DNA from: Streptomyces cinnamoneus
GTDB lineage: Bacteria; Actinomycetota; Actinomycetes; Streptomycetales; Streptomycetaceae
Assembly (NCBI RefSeq): GCF_014650495.1
Contig: NZ_BMVB01000010.1
Location: forward strand, 168,307-232,306
Reading direction: 5' to 3'
Length of the DNA stretch: 64,000 nucleotides
Shown here: piece by piece, positions 41,575-50,371 of the stretch
Layout: each line of letters begins with the position of its first letter
Position numbering within the stretch: the first letter of the stretch is position 1
The notes under the pieces: model-generated
What the model saw: only the letters and a program-made list of their open reading frames with translations
Database searches by the model: none
Told to the model about the DNA's origin: nothing
Position numbers and translations under genes: made by a program

Positions 41575-42561
41575 ATGACCTCCCGCCGCAACGTGCTGAT
41601 CATCCTCTACGAAGGGGTGCAGAGCCTCGACGTCACCGGCCCCCTTGAGGTGTTCCACGGCACGAACGCCCTGCTGCGCGACCCCGGGGCGTACCGGGTG
41701 CGCACGGCGACCGTCGACGGCGAACCGGTGCGCACCGGCAGCGGCCTGCGCCTGGCCCCGGACGCCGCCCTCGGCGACTGCCGGGCCGCCGACATCGTCC
41801 TGGTGCCGGGCGGCCAGTGCATGGACGGCGCAGACCCGCGGCTGCTGGCCTGGCTGGACCGCAACGGCCCCCTCGCCGGACGGCTGGTGTCCGTCTGCAC
41901 GGGCGCGTTCCTGCTCGCCGCCGCCGGACTGCTGGACGGGCGCCGTGCCACGACGCACTGGGCCTACTGCGAGGACTTCGCCCGGCGGTTCCCGGACGTG
42001 GAGCTGGACCCGGACCCCGTCTTCGTACGGGACGGCTCCGTCGCCACCTCGGCCGGCGTCACCGCCGGCATCGACCTCGCGCTCGCCCTCGTCGAGGAGG
42101 ACCACGGCCGGCAGACCGCACTCGCCATCGCCCGCCACCTCGTGGTCTTCCTGCGCCGCCCCGGCAACCAGCGGCAGTTCAGCGTCCAGCTCGCCGCGCA
42201 GACCGCCAATCGGCCCACGCTGCGCGACGTCCAGCACTGGATCGCCGAGCACCCCGCCGCGGACCTGGGCGTCGAGGCCCTCGCCACCCGCGCCAACCTC
42301 TCGCCCCGGCACTTCGCCCGGGCCTTCCACGCCGAGGTGGGCATGACGCCCGGCCGCTACGTGGAGGGCGTGCGGCTGGAGGCGGCCCGCCGGCTGCTGG
42401 AGGACGGTGCGCAGGGCGTCGAGGAGGTCTCCCGCGCCTGTGGCTACGGCACGCCCGAGGCCATGCGCCGCGCGTTCGTGCGCGCCCTGGGCACGTCACC
42501 GGCCGAGTACCGGCGCCGGTTCCGTCCCCTGGCGCCCGCGCCGTCCACGACCACCACCTGA
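41575..42561 (+). CDS. GlxA family transcriptional regulator (DJ-1/PfpI-AraC fusion)
   Basis: This 328-residue regulator joins a DJ-1/PfpI-like domain (about 1-190, with PGGQC and the nucleophile-elbow VCTGAFLLAAAGLL) to an AraC/XylS DNA-binding domain (about 215-320). The latter has two helix-turn-helix units, ending GYGTPEAMRRAFVRALGTSPAEYRRRF. Family members activate genes for quaternary amine, amino-acid or stress metabolism, with the PfpI part sensing a ligand. The ATG at 41575 starts the typical MTSRRNVLIILYEG. The gene is 21 bp upstream of a stand-alone PfpI gene that is probably its target or partner. Confidence 0.92.
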   Translation: MTSRRNVLIILYEGVQSLDVTGPLEVFHGTNALLRDPGAYRVRTATVDGEPVRTGSGLRLAPDAALGDCRAADIVLVPGGQCMDGADPRLLAWLDRNGPLAGRLVSVCTGAFLLAAAGLLDGRRATTHWAYCEDFARRFPDVELDPDPVFVRDGSVATSAGVTAGIDLALALVEEDHGRQTALAIARHLVVFLRRPGNQRQFSVQLAAQTANRPTLRDVQHWIAEHPAADLGVEALATRANLSPRHFARAFHAEVGMTPGRYVEGVRLEAARRLLEDGAQGVEEVSRACGYGTPEAMRRAFVRALGTSPAEYRRRFRPLAPAPSTTTT

Positions 42562-42582
42562 CGAACGATCGAAAGGACACCC

Positions 42583-43212
42583 ATGAAGACCGCCATCCTG
42601 CTCTACCCCGGCTTCACCGCCCTCGACGCCATCGGCCCGTTCGAGACGCTCGCCCACGTACCCGGTGCCGAGGTGCACTTCGTCGCCGAGCGGCCCGGCC
42701 CCGTGGCCAACGAGAACGGCCGGCTCACGCTCGTGGCCGAGGAGTCGCCGGCGGACGTGCCGGACCCGGACATCATCGTCGTGCCCGGCGGCCCGGTGGA
42801 GAACCTGCCGCTGCAGCCCGGCCCCGTGCACGACTGGCTGCGGGAGGCGGACCGGGGCTCGACGTGGACGACGTCCGTGTGCACCGGCTCGCTGATCCTG
42901 GCCGCCGCGGGCCTGCTGAAGGGCCGCCGGGCCACCTCGCACTGGCTCTACCTCGACCGGCTCCCCGGCTACGGCGTCGAGCCGACGGGGGAGCGGGTCG
43001 TCACCGACGGCAAGTACGTCACCGCCGCCGGCGTCTCCTCCGGCATCGACATGGGGCTCACGCTCGTGGGCCGCATGCGGGGCGACCGCGCCGCCCAGTC
43101 CGTGCAGCTGATGATCGAGTACGACCCGCAGCCGCCGTACGACGCGGGCTCGCCGGACAAGGCCCCGGCCGACCTCGTCGCCGAGTGGCGGTCCGTCAGG
43201 GGCGTCGCCTAG
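42583..43212 (+). CDS. DJ-1/PfpI family protein
   Basis: The 209-residue protein is a single DJ-1/PfpI domain resembling isonitrile hydratase and related glutamine-amidotransferase-like enzymes. The acidic residue near the active site is in GPFETLAHVPG, the VPGGPVENLP loop precedes the nucleophile, and the elbow is SVCTGSLILAAAGLL with the Cys. The SHWLYLDRLPGYGV block follows. A hydrolytic or hydratase reaction is possible but not proven. An AAAGGA ribosome site precedes the ATG. It is co-transcribed with the GlxA-type regulator. Its TAG stop shares CTAG with the convergent enoyl-CoA hydratase gene. Confidence 0.88.
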   Translation: MKTAILLYPGFTALDAIGPFETLAHVPGAEVHFVAERPGPVANENGRLTLVAEESPADVPDPDIIVVPGGPVENLPLQPGPVHDWLREADRGSTWTTSVCTGSLILAAAGLLKGRRATSHWLYLDRLPGYGVEPTGERVVTDGKYVTAAGVSSGIDMGLTLVGRMRGDRAAQSVQLMIEYDPQPPYDAGSPDKAPADLVAEWRSVRGVA

Positions 43213-44018
43213 CCGACGGGGCCCGCGGGGTGCTGCGCACCGTGGGGACGGCCGGGAACGGGGGTTCCGGCCGTCCAGGCGAAGCGCGGCTGTCGGCGCT
43301 CCAGGAAGGCGGCGGCGCCTTCCGCGCCGTCGCCGCTGATCCGTGCCTGCTCGCTCCAGTGCGCGATGCGGTCCGCCCCGGCCGGGCCGGACGCGAACTC
43401 CTTGGCGGCCGCCTGGGTCAGCCGGGACCGGGACGCCAGGATCCGGGCGAACTCCGCGACCCGCTCGTCCAGCGCCTGCGCCGGCCACACCTCGTCCACC
43501 AGGCCCGTGCGCAGCGCCCGTCCGGCGTCGATCAGTTCGGCGGAGAAGAGCAGGTACTTGGCGGTCGCGGGGCCGACGAGGTCGACCAGGCGGCGGGTGG
43601 AGGAGGCCGCGTAGACGATGCCGAGCCGGGCCGGGGTGATCCCGAAGGAGGAGTCCTCGGTCGCGAAGCGCAGGTCGCAGGCGGCGGCGAGCTGGCAGCC
43701 GCCGCCCACGCAGTAGCCGCGCACGGCGGCGAGGGTGGGCTTGGGGAACGCGGCCAGGGCCTCCTCGGCCGCGATCGCCAGGTGCCGGGACGCCTCGCCG
43801 CCGTCATCGGTCAGCGACGAGATGTCCGCACCCGCGCAGAACGTGTCGCCCTCGCCGGTCAGCACCAGCACCCGCACGGCCGGGTCGGCCGCGCACCGGT
43901 CGAGCAACTCCGGCAGGGCGCGCCACATGTCCGTGGTCATGGCGTTGCGCTTGGCGGGGTTGGTGATGCGGACGGTGGCGGTGGCGTCGGCGACGCTCAG
44001 GCGCAGTGCAGGCTCCAT
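43209..44018 (-). CDS. Enoyl-CoA hydratase/isomerase family protein
   Basis: This 269-residue crotonase-fold protein carries the oxyanion-hole segments FCAGADISSL and RGYCVGGGCQLAAACDLRFA and the active-site helix region ITPARLGIVY. The position of the second hydratase Glu appears as Ala/Gly-rich sequence, so the reaction (hydration, isomerisation or another crotonase activity) is not certain. Length is standard, but the C-terminal 15 residues are Pro/Gly-rich. It stands apart from the beta-oxidation operon. It overlaps the PfpI gene by four bases at the stops. Confidence 0.85.
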   Translation of the reverse strand: MEPALRLSVADATATVRITNPAKRNAMTTDMWRALPELLDRCAADPAVRVLVLTGEGDTFCAGADISSLTDDGGEASRHLAIAAEEALAAFPKPTLAAVRGYCVGGGCQLAAACDLRFATEDSSFGITPARLGIVYAASSTRRLVDLVGPATAKYLLFSAELIDAGRALRTGLVDEVWPAQALDERVAEFARILASRSRLTQAAAKEFASGPAGADRIAHWSEQARISGDGAEGAAAFLERRQPRFAWTAGTPVPGRPHGAQHPAGPVG

Positions 44019-44263
44019 GCGCCGGATGCTATCGGGGGCGCGGCGGGCGGCCGGCAGGGGAAGAGGGGGAAGGTGGGAGTCCGGATCGTGCAGTGAAGGA
44101 GGGGCGGGACGGCCAGGAACAGTCGCCGATGCGGTCGCGCCACACGTACGCGATCAAATCCCGTCGATAAAGGCCGACTTCTGTTCAGCTTGCCGGTGCG
44201 GCCCCCGGGACTCCCAACACTCGACGTGTGCGGTCGAGCCACGGCGAGGGGTTGGTATCGGAC

Positions 44264-44782
44264 ATGGAAATCCTCGGGGGCGTCCCGCCCGAGCCGGGCC
44301 AGGCGCCCCCGCCCCGGAAGCCGGGCGAGTACGACGGGACCTGGCGGTACACCACGCCCGCCCTCGACTGTTCGGTGCCCCGGGCCCGGCACGCGGTCCG
44401 CGACCTGATCCGGCGCCGGCGCGTGCCGCTGCGCGAGGACCTGCTGCACGGGCTGCTGCTCATCGTCTCCGAGCTGGTCACCAATGCCGTCCGGCACGCG
44501 GCGCTGCTCTCCCCGGAGGTGGCCGTGGAGGTCTCCATCGGCCCGGAGTGGGTGCGGGTGGCCGTCGAGGACAACCACCCCTACCGGCCCAAGCCGCTGG
44601 AGTGCTGCGACGAGGACGAGCCGCGCACGGGCGGCCGCGGCCTGCTGCTCGTCCAGGCGACGGTCGAGGAGGTCGGCGGCCGCTGCGACGTCGAGCACAC
44701 CGCGGGCGGCGGCAAGGTGGTCTGGGCCGCCCTGCCGCTGCACCCGTGCGCCCCGCCTACCAGCCCGCTGCGGCCCCGGTGA
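44264..44782 (+). CDS. RsbW-like ATP-binding serine kinase/anti-sigma protein
   Basis: The 172-residue protein is a stand-alone HATPase_c domain of the anti-sigma-factor kinase class that is abundant in Streptomyces. The N box is LLIVSELVTNAVRHA, the DNHPYRP segment corresponds to the G1 region, and GGRGLLLVQATVEEVG to the G2 region. Such proteins bind sigma factors or anti-anti-sigma proteins and phosphorylate the latter in stress and development. No sigma or STAS partner is adjacent. I use the ATG at 44264; a GTG at 44228 would add 12 residues and neither has an ideal ribosome site. The 3' end overlaps convergent idi by 26 bp. Confidence 0.85.
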   Translation: MEILGGVPPEPGQAPPPRKPGEYDGTWRYTTPALDCSVPRARHAVRDLIRRRRVPLREDLLHGLLLIVSELVTNAVRHAALLSPEVAVEVSIGPEWVRVAVEDNHPYRPKPLECCDEDEPRTGGRGLLLVQATVEEVGGRCDVEHTAGGGKVVWAALPLHPCAPPTSPLRPR

Positions 44783-45368
44783 CCTCGCGGATGGCCGGCC
44801 GTGCGGCGTCCAGCACGGTCGTGAACCACGCGGAGAAGGTGCCCTTCTCCCGCAGCGCGTCGAGCTCGGCCGGGGTGACGAACGCGGTCTGCGCGATCTC
44901 CTCCGGGTCCGGGTCCGGCTCGGCCCGCACGGTCCCGACGAAGAGGTGGTTGTACTCCTGCTCGACCAGGCCCGAGGCGGGGTCGGGGTGGTTGTAGCGC
45001 ACGGTCCCGGCCTCGCGCATCAGCGCCGGGGCCAGGCCCAGCTCCTCGCCCGTGCGGCGGGCGGCCGCGACGAACGGGGGCTCGTCCGGGTAGGGGTGGC
45101 CGCAGCAGGTGTTCGACCACACACCGGGGGAGTGGTACTTGCCCAGCGCCCGGCGCTGCAGCAGCAGCCGGCCCCGGTCGTCGAAGAGGAAGACCGAGAA
45201 CGCGCGATGCAGCCGGCCGGGCGCCACGTGGGCGGAGAGTTTCTCGGCGGTGCCGATGGTCCTGCCGTCCTCGTCGACCAGCTCCAGCATGATCGGTTCA
45301 GCGGAGTCGGCGGAAGCGGGCCCCGCGGCGGAGTCGGCGGAGCGGTCCTTGGCTGATGTGATCGGCAT
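44757..45368 (-). CDS. idi: Isopentenyl-diphosphate delta-isomerase (type I)
   Basis: The 203-residue Nudix-fold enzyme interconverts isopentenyl and dimethylallyl diphosphate, feeding prenyl synthesis. The catalytic Cys lies in SNTCCGHP (Cys88/Cys89) and the acid/base Glu138 in EYNH. The Nudix-like helix RRTGEELGL supplies metal ligands. The first 25 residues are Ser/Ala-rich and not part of the domain. It is monocistronic here, 10 kb upstream of the hopanoid operon that would use its product. This co-location also occurs, from memory, in S. coelicolor. Confidence 0.95.
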   Translation of the reverse strand: MPITSAKDRSADSAAGPASADSAEPIMLELVDEDGRTIGTAEKLSAHVAPGRLHRAFSVFLFDDRGRLLLQRRALGKYHSPGVWSNTCCGHPYPDEPPFVAAARRTGEELGLAPALMREAGTVRYNHPDPASGLVEQEYNHLFVGTVRAEPDPDPEEIAQTAFVTPAELDALREKGTFSAWFTTVLDAARPAIREVTGAAAGW

Positions 45369-45480
45369 TGACCATCCTCATTGTCTGTCTTCGACCCTCA
45401 AGTCTGCCGTACGAGATGCCCACGGCGACGACGGATGAGTCCTGACCGCGCCCGCGCGGTCCGGGGCCCGGCCCCCCGGA

Positions 45481-46428
45481 TCAGTGGCAGAGCCCGGCCT
45501 CGTGCTCGGCGTGCCCGCTGGGCTCCAGCTGGAAGGTGCAGTGCTCGACGGCGAAGTGCTCGCCGAGGCAGCCCTGCAGGTCGCGCAGTATCTTCTCGTG
45601 CCCGGCGGCGTCCAGCGCGGCCGGGTCCACCACGACGTGCGCCGACAGCACCGGCATCCCCGATGTGATCGTCCACACATGGAGGTCGTGCAGGTCCTCC
45701 ACGCCGGGCAGGGCCATGATGTGCGCCCGCACGTCGTCCATGTCGACGTCCTTGGGCGCCGCCTCCAGCAGCACGTCCAGTGCCTCCCGCAGCAGCTTCA
45801 GCGTGCGCGGCACGATCATGAGGCCGATCAGCAGCGAAGCGACGGGGTCGGCCTGCGTCCACCCCGTTGCCATGATCACCAGCGCCGAGACGACCACGGC
45901 CAGCGAGCCCAGCGCGTCGGAGAGGACCTCCAGGAACGCCCCGCGCACATTGAGGCTCTCCTTCTGGCCGCGCATCAGCAGCGCCAGCGAGATCAGGTTG
46001 GCGACCACGCCCACCAGACCGAAGGCCACCGTCATCCCGCCCGGGACCTCGGTGGGGTTGCGCAGCCGCTCGACCGCCTCGAAGAGGATGAAGCCGCCGA
46101 CCCCCAGCAGGAGCAGGCAGTTCAGCAGCGCCGCCAGGATCTCGGCGCGGGCGTAGCCGTACGTGCGCCGGCCGCCCGGCGGCCGGTTCGCGAAGTGGAT
46201 CGCCACCAGCGCCATCGAGACCCCCACCGCGTCCGTGGCCATGTGCCCGGCGTCCGCGAGCAGCGCCAGCGAGCCGGTCAGCGCGCTGCCGACGATCTCG
46301 GCGACCAGCACCGTCAGGGTGATGCCCAGCGCGATCCGCAGCCGCCCCTTGTAGGCGGCGGCCGCGGTGCCGCTCGTGCCGGGCGGAGGTCCCCCGTGCG
46401 AGTGGCCGTGGTCGTGCCCCGCTCCCAT
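45481..46428 (-). CDS. Cation diffusion facilitator (zinc/cobalt-type) transporter
   Basis: The 315-residue membrane protein exports divalent metal by proton antiport. A His-rich N-terminus (GHDHGHSHGG) is followed by six predicted helices. The intramembrane metal site is formed by LLADAGHMATDAVG (helix 2, with Asp and His) and its partner HxxxD-type segment in helix 5 (DALGSLAVV). The C-terminal domain (about 215-315) is the cytoplasmic dimerisation domain with HDLHVWTITSG. Zinc is the commonest substrate of this subgroup. The start at 46428 is an ATG. No clear metal-regulator box is visible upstream. Confidence 0.92.
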   Translation of the reverse strand: MGAGHDHGHSHGGPPPGTSGTAAAAYKGRLRIALGITLTVLVAEIVGSALTGSLALLADAGHMATDAVGVSMALVAIHFANRPPGGRRTYGYARAEILAALLNCLLLLGVGGFILFEAVERLRNPTEVPGGMTVAFGLVGVVANLISLALLMRGQKESLNVRGAFLEVLSDALGSLAVVVSALVIMATGWTQADPVASLLIGLMIVPRTLKLLREALDVLLEAAPKDVDMDDVRAHIMALPGVEDLHDLHVWTITSGMPVLSAHVVVDPAALDAAGHEKILRDLQGCLGEHFAVEHCTFQLEPSGHAEHEAGLCH

Positions 46429-46571
46429 GAATGCCGCCTCCGAAGGTCGTCCGGAACGACCGACGGGCGTCGGCCGAGGCCCAGTGAACTACGGGTGGGG
46501 GGTATCGGGCAACGCGGCACTGAACACCGTTGTCATTGCCTCTGACCTGCGGAGATGTCCGCCCCCGGGGG

Positions 46572-47558
46572 TCAGGGCCGAGGTGCCTGCGGATGGTGCA
46601 GGCACCATCCCTCCCAGGCCGAAGTGACCATGCTCAGCAGGTCGTGCCGCGCGCTCCAGCCCAGCTCCCCGGCGATCAGCGCGTTCGACGCCACGACACG
46701 CGCCGGATCACCCGGACGGCGTGGCCCGGTCTCGGCCGTCAGTTCGGGGCGGCCGGTGACCTCGCCGATCAGGTCGGCCATCTCCTGCACCGACACGCCG
46801 CGCCCGGTGCCCACGTTCAGCGTCAGGTCGCCCGTCCCCGGGCGCTCGGCCAGCCGCCGGGCCGCCGCCAGATGGGCGGTGGCCAGGTCCTCGATGTGGA
46901 TGTAGTCGCGGACGCAGGTGCCGTCGGGCGTGTCGTAGTCGGTTCCGAAGATCCGCGGGCGCTCCCCGCGGGTGATGCGGTCGAACATCATCGGGATGAT
47001 GTTGAAGACGCCGGTGTCGGCCAGCTCCGGCCGGGCCGCCCCCGCCACGTTGAAGTAGCGCAGGCAGGCCGTCGAGATCCCGTGCGCGGCCCCCGTCGCC
47101 CGCACCAGCCACTCGCCCGCCAGCTTCGTCTCGCCGTAGGGGTTGATCGGCAGGCAGGGCGTCGCCTCCGTGACCAGGTCCACGTCGGGCATGCCGTAGA
47201 CGGCCGCCGAGGAGGAGAAGACGAAGCTGCGGACGCCGGCCGCGACGACCGCCTCCAGCAGCACCGTCAGGCCGTGCACGTTCTCGCGGTAGTACAGCAG
47301 GGGCTTCTCCACCGACTCCCCGACCTGCTTCTTCGCCGCCAGGTGCACCACACCGGTCACACCCAGCTCCGCGAGCGCCCGGTCCAGCACCTCGCGGTCC
47401 AGCACCGACCCCACCACCAGCGGGACGCCCTCGGGCAGCCGGGCGGCCACGCCGGAGGAGAGGTCGTCCAGTACGGCGACCCGCTCCCCGGCCTGTGACA
47501 TCGCCCGCGCCACGTGCGCCCCGATGTACCCCGCTCCGCCTGTGATCAGCCACGTCAT
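46572..47558 (-). CDS. galE: UDP-glucose 4-epimerase
   Basis: The 328-residue short-chain dehydrogenase-fold enzyme interconverts UDP-glucose and UDP-galactose using tightly bound NAD. The nucleotide-binding motif GGAGYIG is at 7-13, LDDLSSG follows, and the catalytic Ser/Tyr/Lys triad is in SSSAAVYG and NPYGETK. The RYFNVAGA and GDGTCVRDYIH-type (PDGTCVRDYIHIEDLA) segments complete the family pattern. It diverges from the CDP-alcohol/exporter operon, 252 bp away, and may supply UDP-galactose for the polymer made there. No galT or galK is adjacent, which argues for an envelope rather than catabolic role. Confidence 0.94.
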   Translation of the reverse strand: MTWLITGGAGYIGAHVARAMSQAGERVAVLDDLSSGVAARLPEGVPLVVGSVLDREVLDRALAELGVTGVVHLAAKKQVGESVEKPLLYYRENVHGLTVLLEAVVAAGVRSFVFSSSAAVYGMPDVDLVTEATPCLPINPYGETKLAGEWLVRATGAAHGISTACLRYFNVAGAARPELADTGVFNIIPMMFDRITRGERPRIFGTDYDTPDGTCVRDYIHIEDLATAHLAAARRLAERPGTGDLTLNVGTGRGVSVQEMADLIGEVTGRPELTAETGPRRPGDPARVVASNALIAGELGWSARHDLLSMVTSAWEGWCLHHPQAPRP

Positions 47559-47668
47559 GACGGCACCCTATTCCAGCCGGACGACGCGAAACGTTTCCTC
47601 CGTCGGAGGGAACCGCCCGCGCCCGCCGGGCGTCCTGCCAGTGACGGGACGCCCGGGTGCACGTGCGG

Positions 47669-47699
47669 TGAACGGCGTCTTCCGGTGATCCGATAGCCT
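47669..47699 (+). promoter_or_regulatory. Possible promoter of the CDP-alcohol operon
   Basis: TGAACG (47669-47674) and TAGCCT (47694-47699) are 19 bp apart. The -10-like element ATCCGATAGCCT is of a kind common upstream of Streptomyces genes. It leaves a leader of about 105 nt before the CTG start at 47811. Confidence 0.3.
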
Positions 47700-47810
47700 C
47701 TGCCGACGTGCCGTACGCCGCCCCGCGGCCGGGGCCTGGCGCGCCACGCACGCCGCCCGGTCATTCGCGGATCCCAGGCGGCCACGCCAGCTTCCAAGGA
47801 GTGAGTTCGT

Positions 47811-49622
47811 CTGTCGACCGCCATCCTCACCGGCACGCCGCCCGCCGGCTCCTCGCTTGAGGACGACCTGCGGTCCCTGGGCTTCGACGTCCGCCCGGCC
47901 CCCGGCCCCGCCGGCGCCGCCGCGGCGCTGGCCGCCGTTCCGGCCGCCGAGCGGGTCGCCCTCGTCGACCACCGCTTCGTGGGCCACGTCCACGCCCTGC
48001 GGCTCGCCCTGACCGACCCCCGCTTCCCGGCCGCCGCCGTCACCGGCGCGCTCACCGCGCAGCCGGAGGCGCGCGGTGCGCTCGCCCGCGCGCTGACGGC
48101 GCTCGCCGGCCCGGACCGGACGGACGCAGCGGCCGACGGCGTACCGGCCGACGCCCTCGCCGACCGGATCGAGGCCGAGGGCGTCGCCGTGCACCGGCCC
48201 GACCTCGGAGTGCTGGTGGCCGCCGTGCCCGAGGACGCGGACGCGCGGGACAAGACGCTGGCCGAGACCGCCGCCGTCGACGACGAGGCCGTCCGGCTGC
48301 GCAGCGCCGTGAAGTCCCGCGACGGGTTCTTCACCACCTTCTTCATCAGCCCCTACTCCCGCTACGTCGCCCGCTGGTGCGCGCGCCGCGGCCTCACCCC
48401 CAATCAGGTGACGACCGCCTCGCTGCTGACGGCGCTGATCGCGGCCGGCTGCGCGGCCACCGGCACCCGGCCCGGCTTCGTCGCCGCCGGCGTGCTGCTG
48501 ATCGCCTCGTTCGTGCTGGACTGCACCGACGGCCAGCTCGCCCGCTACTCCCTGCAGTACTCCACGCTCGGCGCCTGGCTCGACGCCACGTTCGACCGGG
48601 CCAAGGAGTACGCCTACTACGCGGGCCTGGCCCTCGGCGCCGCCCGCGGCGGCGACGACGTATGGGCCCTCGCGCTCGGCGCGATGGTCCTGCAGACCTG
48701 CCGGCACGTCGTCGACTTCTCCTTCAACGAGGCGAACCACGACGCCACCGCGAACACCAGCCCCACCGCCGCCCTCTCCGACAAGCTCGACAGCGTCGGC
48801 TGGACCGTCTGGGCGCGGCGCATGATCGTGCTGCCCATCGGCGAGCGCTGGGCGCTGATCGCGGTCCTCACCGCGCTCACCACCCCCCGCGTCGTCTTCG
48901 TCGTGCTGCTGATCGGCTGCGCCTTCGCGGCCTGCTACACCACCGCCGGGCGCGTGCTGCGCTCGCTGACCCGCAAGGCCCGCCGCACCGACCGCGCCGC
49001 CCAGGCCCTCGCCGACCTCGCCGACTCCGGCCCCCTCGCGGAGCTCGCGAGCCGGACCCTCGGCCGCTCGATGCCCGCCCGCGCCTACAGCGCCCCCCTG
49101 TGGGCGGTCATCGCCGCGGCCGTGCTGCTGGCCGGACCGCTGCTCGGCGGCAACGCCGGCACCTGGCGCGCCGTCCTGCAGGCCGTGGCGTACGCCGTCT
49201 TCGCGGGCGTCGCCGTCGCCCACCCCCTCAAGGGCCCCCTCGACTGGCTGGTCCCGCCCGTCTTCCGGGCCGCCGAGTACGGGATCGTCCTCGGCCTGGC
49301 GGCGCTCTCCGACGCCCCGGGCGCCCTGCCCGCGGCTTTCGGCCTGGTGGCCGCGGTCGCCTACCATCACTACGACACGGTGTACCGCATCCGTGGCGGC
49401 ACCGGTGCCCCGCCGCACTGGCTGGTGCGGGCGATCGGCGGGCACGAGGGACGGGCCGTGGCGGTCACGGCCGCCGCCGCCCTCTGGCACGGCCGGGGCT
49501 TCACCATCGCGCTGACGGTCCTCGCGGCCGCCATCACGCTCCTGGTGCTCAGCGAGAGCATCCGGTTCTGGGTGTCCGCCGGGGCGCCCGCAGTACACGA
49601 CGAAACAGGAGAACCCGCATGA
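47811..49622 (+). CDS. CDP-alcohol phosphotransferase fusion protein (apparent CTG start)
   Basis: This 603-residue protein has a soluble N-terminal part (about 1-165) with the start of a degenerate nucleotidyltransferase-like fold, then a membrane-embedded CDP-alcohol phosphotransferase domain. The full motif D-x2-DG-x2-AR-x8-G-x3-D-x3-D is present (Asp237, Asp240, Asp258 and Asp262). A further multi-helix region fills residues 400-603. It would move a phospho-alcohol from a CDP carrier to a membrane acceptor. Good coding sequence extends upstream of the first GTG (47979) to a CTG at 47811, 9 bp after AAGGAG, reading LSTAILTG; an in-frame stop lies at 47802. I take CTG as the start. The stop overlaps the next start (ATGA). 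Confidence 0.82.
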   Translation: MSTAILTGTPPAGSSLEDDLRSLGFDVRPAPGPAGAAAALAAVPAAERVALVDHRFVGHVHALRLALTDPRFPAAAVTGALTAQPEARGALARALTALAGPDRTDAAADGVPADALADRIEAEGVAVHRPDLGVLVAAVPEDADARDKTLAETAAVDDEAVRLRSAVKSRDGFFTTFFISPYSRYVARWCARRGLTPNQVTTASLLTALIAAGCAATGTRPGFVAAGVLLIASFVLDCTDGQLARYSLQYSTLGAWLDATFDRAKEYAYYAGLALGAARGGDDVWALALGAMVLQTCRHVVDFSFNEANHDATANTSPTAALSDKLDSVGWTVWARRMIVLPIGERWALIAVLTALTTPRVVFVVLLIGCAFAACYTTAGRVLRSLTRKARRTDRAAQALADLADSGPLAELASRTLGRSMPARAYSAPLWAVIAAAVLLAGPLLGGNAGTWRAVLQAVAYAVFAGVAVAHPLKGPLDWLVPPVFRAAEYGIVLGLAALSDAPGALPAAFGLVAAVAYHHYDTVYRIRGGTGAPPHWLVRAIGGHEGRAVAVTAAAALWHGRGFTIALTVLAAAITLLVLSESIRFWVSAGAPAVHDETGEPA

Positions 49623-50371
49623 TCGGCCTCGTGCTGGCAGCCGGCGCCGGACGGCGTCTGCGTCCCTACACCGACACCCTGCCCAAGGCTCTGGTGCCGG
49701 TCGGCCCCGACGGGGCGGAGGAGTCGCTCACCGTCCTCGACCTGACCCTCGGCAACTTCGCCGAGGTCGGCCTGACCGAGGTCGCGATCGTCGTCGGCTA
49801 CCGCAAGGAGGCCGTCTACGCGCGCAAGGAGGCGCTGGAGGCCAAGTACGGCCTCAAGCTCACCCTGATCGACAACGACAAGGCCGAGGAGTGGAACAAC
49901 GCCTACTCCCTGTGGTGCGCCCGTGAGGTCCTCGGCCGCGGTGTGATCCTCGCCAACGGCGACACCGTCCACCCGGTCTCCGTCGAGAAGACGCTGCTCG
50001 CCGCCCGCGGCAACGGCCAGAAGATCATCCTGGCCCTCGACACGGTGAAGAACCTCGCCGACGAGGAGATGAAGGTCGTCGTGGACGCCGAGAAGGGCGT
50101 CCAGAAGATCACCAAGCTCATGGAGCCCGCCGCCGCCACCGGCGAGTACATCGGCGTCACCCTCATCGAGGCCGAGGCCGCCGCCGAGCTGGCGGACGCC
50201 CTCAAGGTCACCTTCGAGCGCGACCCCGACCTGTACTACGAGGACGGCTACCAGGAGCTCGTCAACCGCGGCTTCAAGATCGACACGGCCCCCATCGGCG
50301 ACGTGAAGTGGGTCGAGATCGACAACCACGACGACCTCGCCAAGGGCCGGGAGATCGCGTGCCAGTACTGA
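49619..50371 (+). CDS. Phospho-alcohol cytidylyltransferase-like nucleotidyltransferase
   Basis: The 250-residue Rossmann-like enzyme starts with the nucleotidyltransferase signature GLVLAAGAGRRLRPYT and TLPKALVPV. It has EWNNAYSLWCA (92-101), which resembles the NN-x-YSLW motif of LicC choline-phosphate and inositol-phosphate cytidylyltransferases. NGD at 113-115 binds metal. I infer transfer of CMP from CTP to a phosphorylated alcohol, giving the CDP-alcohol used by the flanking phosphotransferases. With a glycerol-1-phosphate dehydrogenase next door, CDP-glycerol of sn-1 configuration is the leading candidate. It overlaps neighbours on both sides (4 bp and 13 bp). Confidence 0.82.
   Translation: MIGLVLAAGAGRRLRPYTDTLPKALVPVGPDGAEESLTVLDLTLGNFAEVGLTEVAIVVGYRKEAVYARKEALEAKYGLKLTLIDNDKAEEWNNAYSLWCAREVLGRGVILANGDTVHPVSVEKTLLAARGNGQKIILALDTVKNLADEEMKVVVDAEKGVQKITKLMEPAAATGEYIGVTLIEAEAAAELADALKVTFERDPDLYYEDGYQELVNRGFKIDTAPIGDVKWVEIDNHDDLAKGREIACQY

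Noticed and set aside
46521..46535. TGAACACCGTTGTCA dyad upstream of the CDF transporter, considered as a Zur or SmtB/ArsR box
   Set aside because: Only 10 of 15 positions are symmetric, it lacks the A/T-rich core expected of a Zur box, and it lies nearly 100 bp from the start, nearer the end of galE.
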